From assembly GCF_004122145.1 (NCBI RefSeq), contig NZ_SBKQ01000015.1, positions 19,639-83,638 on the forward strand: DNA of 64,000 bases. The letters are read 5' to 3'. Positions 8,280-16,284 of the stretch are shown piece after piece. The position numbers and the translations under genes were made by a program. How positions within the stretch are numbered: position 1 is the stretch's first letter; each line of letters opens with the position of its first letter. The stretch comes from Flavobacterium piscinae (GTDB lineage: Bacteria; Bacteroidota; Bacteroidia; Flavobacteriales; Flavobacteriaceae). A model generated the notes under the pieces. The model saw only the letters and a list, made by a program, of their open reading frames with translations. It was not told the origin of the DNA and searched no databases.

Positions 8280-8693
8280 ATGATAACGCAAAAATATTTA
8301 GACGAATTGACTTATGAAGTCGTTGGTTCAGCGATTGAAGTTCATAAATTTATGGGTAGAGGATTACTAGAAAGTGTTTATCATCAATGTTTAATTGAAG
8401 AGTTGAAACATAGAAAAATAAATTTTTTAACAGAGATGAAAGTCCCTGTAGTATATAAAGGAAAATCTTTAGATATTAATTTTAGGTGTGATTTATTTAT
8501 TGAAAATTGTTTAGTAGTTGAAATTAAGTCTGTGATTGATATGCGTAAAATTACTGAAGCTCAACTTTTAAATTATATGAATTTATTAAAAGCACCTAAA
8601 GGAATTTTAATTAATTTTAATTGTAAAAACATTTTTAATGAAGGACAAAAAACCTATGTAAATGAATATTTTAAAAAATTACCCAAACAATAA
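8280..8693 (+). CDS. GxxExxY-family protein with a PD-(D/E)XK-like core
   Basis: The 137-residue product carries the family motif GLLESVY at residues 28-34. It also has Asp71 and Glu81-Ile-Lys83 in FRCDLFIENCLVVEIKS, the arrangement of a PD-(D/E)XK nuclease active site. Biochemical function in the family is not established to my knowledge. The gene lies inside the btuC-btuD interval and is bracketed by near-perfect 17-bp inverted repeats, which suggests an inserted cassette. It has no link to B12 transport that I can see. The ATG sits 3 bases from the left repeat, with no clear ribosome binding site. Confidence 0.9.
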   Translation: MITQKYLDELTYEVVGSAIEVHKFMGRGLLESVYHQCLIEELKHRKINFLTEMKVPVVYKGKSLDINFRCDLFIENCLVVEIKSVIDMRKITEAQLLNYMNLLKAPKGILINFNCKNIFNEGQKTYVNEYFKKLPKQ

Positions 8694-8744
8694 TTCTATC
8701 AATAAAGCTTGCTTTATCAACTATGTTTGGACGCATAGAAATTC

Positions 8745-8761
8745 CTATGTCTCTATGTGGT
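8745..8761 (-). repeat. Right inverted repeat of the GxxExxY segment
   Basis: CTATGTCTCTATGTGGT is the inverted partner of 8260-8276. Just inside it are two small hairpins: ATAAAGC/GCTTTAT at 8702-8717 and CTATG/CATAG at 8721-8738. Confidence 0.75.
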
Positions 8762-8780
8762 AAAAATAGTAAAATATAAA

Positions 8781-8816
8781 CTCAGCAACTCAGTATCTCA
8801 GTAACTCAGCAACTCA
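8781..8816 (+). repeat. 8-bp tandem repeat immediately before btuD
   Basis: Four and a half units of CTCAG(C/T)A(A/T): CTCAGCAA, CTCAGTAT, CTCAGTAA, CTCAGCAA, CTCA. The tract ends 7 bases before the btuD ATG, so it occupies the place of the ribosome binding site. Confidence 0.85.
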
Positions 8817-8822
8817 AAAAAA

Positions 8823-9593
8823 ATGATTCTCCAAACCCAAAACCTCTCCATCGGCTACACTTCCAAAGCAACCACCAAAACAGTTGCCTCTGAGATTTCT
8901 ATACAATTGGAACAAGGAAAATTAATCGGTTTAGTGGGAGCCAACGGCATTGGAAAATCCACTTTATTGCGAACGTTAACCGGTATTCAAAAACCCCTTT
9001 CAGGAACGGTTTTATTGAACGATAAACCAATCGAATCATTTGAACCTTTAGCTCTAGCTCAACAAATCAGCGTAGTATTAACCGAAAAGTTACCACCAAG
9101 CAATTTAACCGTTTATGAATTGATTGCCTTAGGAAGACAACCTTACACTAATTGGCTGGGTAAATTAACAGACGAAGATAAGATTCAAATTGACAAAGCC
9201 ATTGTATTAACCGAAATCCCTCATTTAATCCATCAAAAACATTACGAAATCAGTGACGGACAGTTGCAAAAAGTGTTAATCGCCAGAGCATTAGCACAAG
9301 ATACAACGTTAATTGTTTTGGATGAACCTACCACGCATTTGGATTTATTGCACAAGGTTTCACTTTTTAAATTGTTGAAAAAATTAACCGCCGAAACCCA
9401 AAAATGCATCTTGTTTTCTACCCACGATATTGATTTGGCCATTCAATTAAGTGACGAAATGATTGTGATGGATGGACAGACTGTCATTCAGGACCAGCCT
9501 TGTAATTTGATTTCACAAGGAGTTTTTTCTTCACTTTTTCAAAATGAGCATATTCAATTTGATGCAACAAAAGGGAAGTTTGTAATCAAATAA
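8823..9593 (+). CDS. btuD: Cobalamin ABC transporter ATP-binding protein, BtuD-like
   Basis: The 256-residue ATPase has Walker A at GANGIGKST (about 38-46), a Q-loop near QQISVVL, the ABC signature as ISDGQLQKV (a variant of LSGGQ), Walker B at LIVLDEPTTHLD and the switch His in FSTHDIDL. This set is typical of the FecE/BtuD class that pairs with FecCD permeases. It completes the import system with btuF and btuC. Its initiation region is made of an 8-bp tandem repeat, and the gene is split from btuC by the GxxExxY cassette, so it may no longer be strictly co-transcribed. Confidence 0.87.
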   Translation: MILQTQNLSIGYTSKATTKTVASEISIQLEQGKLIGLVGANGIGKSTLLRTLTGIQKPLSGTVLLNDKPIESFEPLALAQQISVVLTEKLPPSNLTVYELIALGRQPYTNWLGKLTDEDKIQIDKAIVLTEIPHLIHQKHYEISDGQLQKVLIARALAQDTTLIVLDEPTTHLDLLHKVSLFKLLKKLTAETQKCILFSTHDIDLAIQLSDEMIVMDGQTVIQDQPCNLISQGVFSSLFQNEHIQFDATKGKFVIK

Positions 9594-9649
9594 ATATCAA
9601 TTAAAATTATATTTTCCTTAATTTTACTTTTCTAAAAAATCATCGCCAA

Positions 9650-11011
9650 ATGTCAGATATTATTCTTTTTACCATCGTATTTATTATTGCTTTAGCCACT
9701 GGAATTTATATTGGAAAACAACTTTTTACTGCTCAAGCCAAATCTGAGAAGTCAGGTTTGGAAGAACGAATTAATGGATTACAAGCTCAAATAGAGCAAT
9801 TGAAAATTCGTTTTCAAGAAGAACAAAATCAATTTTCTAAAAATGTAGAAATCGAACGAAAAGAGAAAGAAGAAATTCGTCGCGAAAAAGATTCCTTATC
9901 TCTCCAACTCACCAAAAAGGAAGCCGATTTTGAAAATCTTTGGCAACGCAACCAAGAACAAAAGCAAGAAGTAGAAGAGTTACAGAAAAAATTTACCAAA
10001 GAATTTGAAAATTTAGCCAATAAAATTCTGGAAGAAAAAACCGTAAAGTTTACCGAACAAAACAAAGAAAATTTAAAAACTATTTTATCGCCTTTGCAGG
10101 AAAAAATTCAGCATTTTGAGAAGAAAGTGGAAGATACGCATAAGGAAAGTATCGATTATCACGCTGCTTTACGTCAACAAATTGTGGGGTTGAAAGAAAT
10201 GAACGAACAGATGAGCAAAGAAACACTCAATTTGACCAAAGCCTTGAAAGGCGACAGTAAAATGCAAGGGAATTGGGGCGAATTAATTTTGGAACGCGTT
10301 CTGGAAAAATCAGGGTTAGAAAAAGGAAGAGAATACGAAGTGCAACAAAGTTTTGTAACAGAAGAAGGTAATCGCGTGCAACCGGATGTGGTGATTAATC
10401 TCCCGGATGGAAAGAAAATGATTGTTGATTCTAAAGTTTCCCTCACGGCGTATGAGCGATTTGCTAATGCTGAGGAAGATCAGGAAAAAGGGCAGTTTTT
10501 AAAGGAACATATCACGTCTATCAAACGCCATGTGGATCAATTGAGTTCTAAAAACTATTACGATTTATATCAAATGGAAAGTCCGGATTTTGTTTTGCTT
10601 TTCATTCCGATTGAGTCAGCTTTTGCCATTGCTTTAAATGAGGATAATTCGTTGTATAATAAAGCATTTGAGCAAAATATAATTATAGTAACGCCCACTA
10701 CTTTATTGGCAACACTTCGCACCATCGACAGCATGTGGACCAATCAAAAGCAACAAGAGAATGCGTTAGAAATTGCCCGTCAAGCCGGAGCTTTGTATGA
10801 TAAATTTGAAGGTTTGGTTTCTGATTTAATTAAAATTGGTAAAAAAATGGAAGAAGCCAAAACTGAATACGGCAACGCCATGGGTAAATTAGTAGAAGGA
10901 AAAGGAAATCTAATTGGCAGTGTGGAACGTTTGAAAAAAATGGGAGCGAAAGCGAAAAAAGCATTACCGGAGGCTATTATAAAAAGAGCGGAAGATGCAA
11001 CAGAAGGTTAG
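9650..11011 (+). CDS. rmuC: DNA recombination protein RmuC
   Basis: The 453-residue protein has an N-terminal membrane anchor (about 4-20), a long coiled coil (about 30-190, rich in Glu, Lys and Gln) and then the RmuC domain: LKGDSKMQGNWGELILERVLE, QPDVVINLPDGKKMIVDSKVSLTAY and IIIVTPTTLLATLRTID. RmuC limits inversions at short inverted repeats in E. coli, and the domain is related to restriction-endonuclease folds. The length is normal. It is a single gene 56 bases after btuD with no obvious tie to it. Confidence 0.93.
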   Translation: MSDIILFTIVFIIALATGIYIGKQLFTAQAKSEKSGLEERINGLQAQIEQLKIRFQEEQNQFSKNVEIERKEKEEIRREKDSLSLQLTKKEADFENLWQRNQEQKQEVEELQKKFTKEFENLANKILEEKTVKFTEQNKENLKTILSPLQEKIQHFEKKVEDTHKESIDYHAALRQQIVGLKEMNEQMSKETLNLTKALKGDSKMQGNWGELILERVLEKSGLEKGREYEVQQSFVTEEGNRVQPDVVINLPDGKKMIVDSKVSLTAYERFANAEEDQEKGQFLKEHITSIKRHVDQLSSKNYYDLYQMESPDFVLLFIPIESAFAIALNEDNSLYNKAFEQNIIIVTPTTLLATLRTIDSMWTNQKQQENALEIARQAGALYDKFEGLVSDLIKIGKKMEEAKTEYGNAMGKLVEGKGNLIGSVERLKKMGAKAKKALPEAIIKRAEDATEG

Positions 11012-11130
11012 TGTTTGATTTATAGCTTCGGCGACAAAAGTTGAAGATTATCGAAAAATTAAAAGTAATTAGACCAAAAATTTGTTCATTAAATAAATAA
11101 TATGTTATTTTGAAGCATAAATAATAAAAG

Positions 11131-12546
11131 ATGAAAAAGATTTATGGTGCTTTCACTGTTTTTTTAGCAGTAGCATTATTTGCCTCCTTTTTAATTTCTT
11201 GTTCTGACGATGATAAATACACAGAACCGGATGATTTACCTATTGCAACGGATGATGTTTCAACCTACACTGCGGGAAACACAGCTGTTATCAATATTTT
11301 AGACAATGATACTACCGGTGACCTTGTAAATCCGGCAAGTGTAAGTTTAGTTAATGGTTCAGATACTGATTCAAATGGGACGTTAGATCGAAGAGAAATT
11401 ACAGGAGAGGGAATTTGGACTGTAAATGCCACCGGGGTTTTGACATTTACACCGGCAATGAATTTTTTATCAAGTCCAAATCCAATTACCTACACTGTTC
11501 AAGATAATCAAGGAAATATTTCAAATGCAGCAACGGTATCATTGACCGTTATTTCAGGCGTTACTGTAGATTTATCTTTAGTTCCTTACCCAAAACTTTC
11601 CGATTACCAATTTTTTGTGGGTGTGATGAAAGATCAAAATCCTACTTTAGGGGTTTTACCATATGAACCGGCAAGCTCATTGTTTACCGATTATGCGTTG
11701 AAAAAACGATTTGTTTGGATGCCTGAAGGAACGTTAGCAACATACAATGGCGATGGCAATGTTTTAGAATTGCCTGTAGGGGCTGTCATTATTAAAAACT
11801 TCTATTACAATAACGTTCAACCCTCGAATACAACCCGTATCATTGAATCAAGATTAATGATACGCAAATCAACCGGTTGGATTTTTGCAGAATATGTTTG
11901 GAATGATGAGCAAACAGAAGCCTTTTTAGACATGAATGGAAGTACAACCGCTATTTCGTGGTTGGATCAAAACAATATATCCCGAAGTACTAATTACCGA
12001 ATTCCCTCTGAAGGAGAGTGTTTCGTTTGTCACAAGTCAAATGAAGTGGCGGTACCAATCGGTATTAAACCTCAAAATATTAATGTCCCATATAATTATA
12101 TAACGGGTTCACAAAACCAATTGGCAAAATGGGTTCAAATGGGGTATTTAGAAAATAACTTACCCTCAAACATATTAACTACAGTTAATTATAAAGATGA
12201 GTCACAGCCTTTGGACTTACGTGCTCGTTCTTACATTGACATCAATTGTGCACATTGTCACCGAAACAATAGTCATTGTGATTACCGCCCGATGCGATTT
12301 GCATTTGAAGAATCGGCAGATCTAGTTAATATGGGTGTTTGTGTTGACACACAAGATATGTCAGGATTTCCTTCAGCTTTGGGAAAAATTGTTACACCCG
12401 GAAACATCAATCGTTCAATGTTACACCACCGCATGGGTTCAACCGATCCGGCGGTCATGATGCCTTTAATTGGTAGAACGTTGGTGCATGAAGAAGGATT
12501 GGCATTAATCGAGGCATGGATAAATTCTTTAGAACCTTGCGAATAA
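11131..12546 (+). CDS. Diheme c-type cytochrome lipoprotein, SO2930-like
   Basis: The 471-residue protein is a lipoprotein (LISC, Cys24). Residues 33-140 form a cadherin/CshA-like Ig-type repeat (NILDNDTTG and ITYTVQDNQGNISN). The rest matches the SO2930-type family with PASSLFTDYALKKRFVWMP. Two heme-binding CxxCH motifs lie at 297-301 (CFVCH) and 373-377 (CAHCH). It probably sits in the outer membrane or periplasm in a redox role; the substrate is unknown. The Ig-like N-terminal repeat is an addition to the usual layout. It is 27 bases upstream of a T9SS protein gene, likely the same transcript. Confidence 0.82.
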   Translation: MKKIYGAFTVFLAVALFASFLISCSDDDKYTEPDDLPIATDDVSTYTAGNTAVINILDNDTTGDLVNPASVSLVNGSDTDSNGTLDRREITGEGIWTVNATGVLTFTPAMNFLSSPNPITYTVQDNQGNISNAATVSLTVISGVTVDLSLVPYPKLSDYQFFVGVMKDQNPTLGVLPYEPASSLFTDYALKKRFVWMPEGTLATYNGDGNVLELPVGAVIIKNFYYNNVQPSNTTRIIESRLMIRKSTGWIFAEYVWNDEQTEAFLDMNGSTTAISWLDQNNISRSTNYRIPSEGECFVCHKSNEVAVPIGIKPQNINVPYNYITGSQNQLAKWVQMGYLENNLPSNILTTVNYKDESQPLDLRARSYIDINCAHCHRNNSHCDYRPMRFAFEESADLVNMGVCVDTQDMSGFPSALGKIVTPGNINRSMLHHRMGSTDPAVMMPLIGRTLVHEEGLALIEAWINSLEPCE

Positions 12547-12573
12547 ATTGAATATACTAATTAATTAACTTTT

Positions 12574-14616
12574 ATGAAAAAAATTACATTTTTATTTTTA
12601 GTGATGGCCAGTATGCAGAGTGCATTTGGTCAGTCCACTTGTGCTGAACCTACTACATTAAGTGGTCCCGGCCTTTACGTTGTAGAAGGTATAAACGGGA
12701 CGGATGTAGCTAATCCGATTTGTGCTGATAATGGTGTTATCACTAATAATGCAAAATCAGAGTGGTTTGTGTATACACCTACCGAAAATTTTACAGTAAC
12801 GATAACAACAAATATAGATGAAAATACCCCTCGAGTTGATACTCGTTTTCATGTATACACAGGAAGTTGTGGAAATTTGGCTTGTTTTGCCGGTGATGAT
12901 GATAGTGGTAGTAACTATTCATCCGTTGATACTTTTGTAGTTACTGCTAACACAACTTATTTAATAGCTTTTGATAACAGATGGACCTCGAACGGGTTTA
13001 CTTTTCAATTGATTGAACAACCTTATGAAGAACCTGCGGGTAACCCGGTTAGTTTCAGTAATACTGGATTGAGTTCTATCAACAGTCAATACAATATTTG
13101 CGTTGTAGATATGAATGATGATGGTATGGATGATATTGTTGGTGTAAGTTCTACCAACATTCGTATCCACACACAAGGAGCAGGTGGAACATTCAGTTTT
13201 GTGGATTATCCTACCACGGCTGCAGAAAATATGCCTAGCTGGAGTTTAGCTGCCGGAGATTATAATCGTGATGGTGTAAATGATTTAATGTATGGTGGTG
13301 GAAGTGGAGTAACCTTCATGAAATCTACTGAAGGTGGAGGTTTTGAACAAGACAGCTTTGAACCTTATGTATTTTGTCAACGGACTAACTTTATCGATAT
13401 CAATAATGACGGTCATTTAGATGCATTTTCATGTCATGATGTGCAACCCAATGTTTATTTTTTAAATGATGGAACAGGCGAATTTGATTTTTATCAATCT
13501 AACGTAACTCCCGGAGCTATATTATTAGGAATTTTTCCTTCCGGAGGAAACTACGGTTCTATTTGGATAGATTATGATAACGATGGTGACCAAGATTTGT
13601 TTATTGCGAAATGTAGAGGTGGATCCAGTGGAGCTAAGTACAATGAATTACACCGAAATAATGGTGATGGAACTTTTACGGATGTTTCTGTAGAATCTAA
13701 TCTTCGTGACCCTGTTCAAACATGGTCTTCTGCTTGGGCGGATTATGATAATGATGGCGATATGGATGTTATTGTAGGTGCGAGTTCTACGGCAGACGGA
13801 ACACACAAATTCATGCAAAACAATGGGGATGGTACTTTTACGGATATTACTGCCGGTTCAGGTTGGGATACAAACACCAGCACAAGTATTGAACATATTG
13901 CTCATGATTTTAATAACGATGGATTTGTTGATGTAATGGGTGGCGGTTCAAAAATTATGTATAATTTAGGTGATGGAACTTTTGAAGCTGCTTCAACTGG
14001 ATTTGGTATTGGAGCTGTTGGGGACTTAAACAATGATGGTTTCCTTGATTTTCAAAACGGAAGTACATTACGTTTAAACAATGGAAATTCAAACAATTGG
14101 ATAAAATTTAATTTGCAAGGTGTTCAAAGTAACCGTAATGGTATTGGTGCTCGTATTGAAATTTATGGTGCTTGGGGTAAACAAATTCGCGATGCCAGAA
14201 GTGGTGAAGGATTTGAATACATGAGTTCTTTAAATATTCATTTTGGTATTGGTGAAGCTACTGCCATCGACCAAGTTATTATTCGTTGGCCATCCGGAAT
14301 TGTTGATACCATTGATAATCCTGATACAAATCAAACATTAGTTGTAGTGGAAGGTTCTACCTTATCTGTTGGCGATAACGCTTTTTCATCTTTTTCAGTT
14401 TATCCAAATCCTGCTTCTGATGTAGTAACAATTAAATCAAGCTCATTAGCTCAAGTTGTGAGTGCTGAATTGTATGATATGAATGGTAAAAGAGTATTTG
14501 AATCAGCAGTTGAAAATGATACAATTTCAATCCAATCACTTTCTTTAGGGACTTATATTCTTTTAGCTAAAGACAGTGAAGGAACATTATCAACACACAA
14601 GTTGATTAAACAATAA
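12574..14616 (+). CDS. CRTAC1/ASPIC-UnbV FG-GAP repeat protein with T9SS sorting domain
   Basis: The 680-residue secreted protein has a signal peptide (1-19, ending AFGQ), an N-terminal beta-sandwich (about 22-150), and at least six VCBS/FG-GAP beta-propeller repeats with Asp-rich calcium-binding loops such as DMNDDGMDDI, DYDNDGDQDL and DFNNDGFVDV. An ASPIC/UnbV domain follows (about 505-595, NGIGARIEIYGAWGKQIR and HFGIGEATAIDQVIIRWPSG), then a C-terminal T9SS type A sorting domain (about 605-680, VYPNPASDVV). It is exported across the outer membrane and probably surface-attached. It is paired with the upstream diheme cytochrome and followed by a strong terminator. Confidence 0.9.
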   Translation: MKKITFLFLVMASMQSAFGQSTCAEPTTLSGPGLYVVEGINGTDVANPICADNGVITNNAKSEWFVYTPTENFTVTITTNIDENTPRVDTRFHVYTGSCGNLACFAGDDDSGSNYSSVDTFVVTANTTYLIAFDNRWTSNGFTFQLIEQPYEEPAGNPVSFSNTGLSSINSQYNICVVDMNDDGMDDIVGVSSTNIRIHTQGAGGTFSFVDYPTTAAENMPSWSLAAGDYNRDGVNDLMYGGGSGVTFMKSTEGGGFEQDSFEPYVFCQRTNFIDINNDGHLDAFSCHDVQPNVYFLNDGTGEFDFYQSNVTPGAILLGIFPSGGNYGSIWIDYDNDGDQDLFIAKCRGGSSGAKYNELHRNNGDGTFTDVSVESNLRDPVQTWSSAWADYDNDGDMDVIVGASSTADGTHKFMQNNGDGTFTDITAGSGWDTNTSTSIEHIAHDFNNDGFVDVMGGGSKIMYNLGDGTFEAASTGFGIGAVGDLNNDGFLDFQNGSTLRLNNGNSNNWIKFNLQGVQSNRNGIGARIEIYGAWGKQIRDARSGEGFEYMSSLNIHFGIGEATAIDQVIIRWPSGIVDTIDNPDTNQTLVVVEGSTLSVGDNAFSSFSVYPNPASDVVTIKSSSLAQVVSAELYDMNGKRVFESAVENDTISIQSLSLGTYILLAKDSEGTLSTHKLIKQ

Positions 14617-14640
14617 TACCAAACTAAACTAAATTTTGAA

Positions 14641-14668
14641 AAGCCCTCCATTTGTGAGGGCTTTTTTA
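14641..14668 (+). terminator. Rho-independent terminator after the CRTAC1-family gene
   Basis: AAGCCCTC (14641-14648) pairs with GAGGGCTT (14656-14663), followed by a T run, 24 bases after the stop codon. Confidence 0.9.
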
Positions 14669-14696
14669 TAACTTTGAATTTCAAAAAAACATCAAA

Positions 14697-15872
14697 ATGA
14701 ACTACATACTTTTTGACGGACCGGTTCGTAATGCACTTTTGCCCTTTACATTCACTCGTCCGGTAGCTGATATTCGAATAGGAATTTTAACCATACGTGA
14801 AAAATGGGAGAAATATTTAGGCTATACTACTACAACAATTACCGAAGAATACCTATCTGAAAAATACCCAATGGTAGAAATGGACGATAATATTTTAATC
14901 AACGCTTCTTTTCTACCCAACGAGGTTTTGGTTGAAATGATCAAAAGTTTAGAAAAAAACCAAGCGATTTTTAAAGGGGATGAGGTGGTTGCGTTCTATA
15001 CAAATGATACGCAAGAAGAAGTGGATTTTGACACCTATGAAATCATTGATTATAATGAAGAAGGGTTACGCATCGAGCACACTTGGGATATTTTTGCCAA
15101 AAACGATGTCGCCATCCGTGAAGATTTTGAATTGCTAACCGAAGGAAGAACATCACAACCCATACCAAAAAGTGTGAATGTGATTGCTCCCGAAAATATA
15201 TTTATTGAAAAAGGAGCAAAGCTGGAATTTGTAACATTAAACGCTTCAACCGGTCCGATTTATATTGGTAAAAATGCCGAAATAATGGAAGGTTCTGTCA
15301 TTCGAGGTCCATTTGCCTTATGTGAAGAAGCTCAAGTAAAATTAGCTACCAAAGTTTATGGAGCCACCACTGTTGGACCTCATTGCAGAATAGGAGGCGA
15401 GGTGAATAACTCCGTTCTGTTTGGGTATTCCAATAAAGGGCACGATGGCTTTTTAGGAAATGCCGTGTTGGGCGAATGGTGTAACATTGGAGCCGATTCT
15501 AATAATTCCAATTTAAAAAACAACTACGAAGAAGTAAAATTATGGAGCTACGAAACCGGTGGTTTTGAAAAAACCGGACTACAGTTTTGCGGACTCATGA
15601 TGGGCGACCACAGTAAATGCGGCATCAATACCATGTTTAACACCGGAACTGTCGTAGGTGTTTCCACCAATATTTTTGGTAGCGGATTTCCACGTAATTT
15701 TGTGCCGAGTTTCAGTTGGGGCGGAGCAGCCGGATTTTCAACTTATATTACCAGAAAAGCCTTTGAAACCGCTCGAATCGTCATGTCTCGTCGTCATGTG
15801 GAATTCACCGAACAAGATGCGAAGATTTTAGAGCATGTGTTTGAGGAGACGAAGAAGTGGAGGAAGGAGTAA
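14697..15872 (+). CDS. GlmU-family sugar nucleotidyltransferase-like protein
   Basis: The 391-residue product matches the Bacteroidota GlmU-related family (MNYILFDGPVRNALLPFTFTRP at the start). The N-terminal half is a diverged nucleotidyltransferase fold. The second half is a left-handed beta-helix with hexapeptide repeats (IYIGKNAEIMEGSVIRGP, VYGATTVGPHCRIGGEVNNS, GIGA-like LGEWCNIGADSNNSNLKNN). It probably handles UDP-N-acetylglucosamine or a similar sugar for cell-wall or glycan synthesis, but the exact substrate is not visible. It has its own start 28 bases after a terminator and is followed by a perfect 24-bp inverted repeat. Confidence 0.85.
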   Translation: MNYILFDGPVRNALLPFTFTRPVADIRIGILTIREKWEKYLGYTTTTITEEYLSEKYPMVEMDDNILINASFLPNEVLVEMIKSLEKNQAIFKGDEVVAFYTNDTQEEVDFDTYEIIDYNEEGLRIEHTWDIFAKNDVAIREDFELLTEGRTSQPIPKSVNVIAPENIFIEKGAKLEFVTLNASTGPIYIGKNAEIMEGSVIRGPFALCEEAQVKLATKVYGATTVGPHCRIGGEVNNSVLFGYSNKGHDGFLGNAVLGEWCNIGADSNNSNLKNNYEEVKLWSYETGGFEKTGLQFCGLMMGDHSKCGINTMFNTGTVVGVSTNIFGSGFPRNFVPSFSWGGAAGFSTYITRKAFETARIVMSRRHVEFTEQDAKILEHVFEETKKWRKE

Positions 15873-15886
15873 ATCTTACGCTTAAC

Positions 15887-15975
15887 CGCAAAGTTCGCAA
15901 AGGTTTACGCAAAGGTCACAAAGGATTTATCAAACTTTTTTAGCGTTCTTAGCGTAAACCTTTGCGAACTTTGCG
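15887..15975. repeat. Perfect 24-bp inverted repeat flanking a 41-bp centre
   Basis: The left arm, 15887-15910, is the exact reverse complement of the right arm, 15952-15975. Each arm holds CGCAAAGTTCGCAAAGG followed by TTTACGC. The centre carries further CGCAAAGG- and GCGTTCTTAGCG-like pieces. It lies between two convergent genes. Confidence 0.92.
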
Positions 15976-15984
15976 TTTAAATTA

Positions 15985-16284
15985 TTATTTTACTTTATAA
16001 AAAAATCCCTCAATCCATTTCCAATTGTAATTGAATACATAAATAACAATAGAAAGCACAATCAAAAACAAAATAACTTTTACAATAAGCTTTTTTCGTT
16101 CTAGTTTTCGTTCAGCAAGCATTTTTTCTCGAATGGATTCCAATAATTCAGGTGTCGCTTGAATGTGATCCACAAACTCAGACGTTTCGTTGGACGTGTT
16201 TTCCAGACGTTTTAGTTTGTCAATATGACTTCTTTTGTTAAATTTAGTAAGCCACGTTCCGAATGATGCAAATCCAATTGACAT
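15985..16284 (-). CDS. Hypothetical membrane protein, 99 residues
   Basis: I do not recognise the family. The N-terminal two thirds are charged and helical (residues 15-65, rich in Lys, Glu and Arg). One membrane span lies near the C-terminus at about 67-86 (IVKVILFLIVLSIVIYVF), followed by NWKWIEGFFYKVK. The start codon touches the stop of the upstream OppA-like gene with no spacer, so the two are translationally linked. An accessory role for that lipoprotein is possible but unproven. Confidence 0.7.
   Translation of the reverse strand: MSIGFASFGTWLTKFNKRSHIDKLKRLENTSNETSEFVDHIQATPELLESIREKMLAERKLERKKLIVKVILFLIVLSIVIYVFNYNWKWIEGFFYKVK

Noticed and set aside
8781..8816. CRISPR-like array
   Set aside because: The units are only 8 bp with no spacers, so it is a simple tandem repeat.
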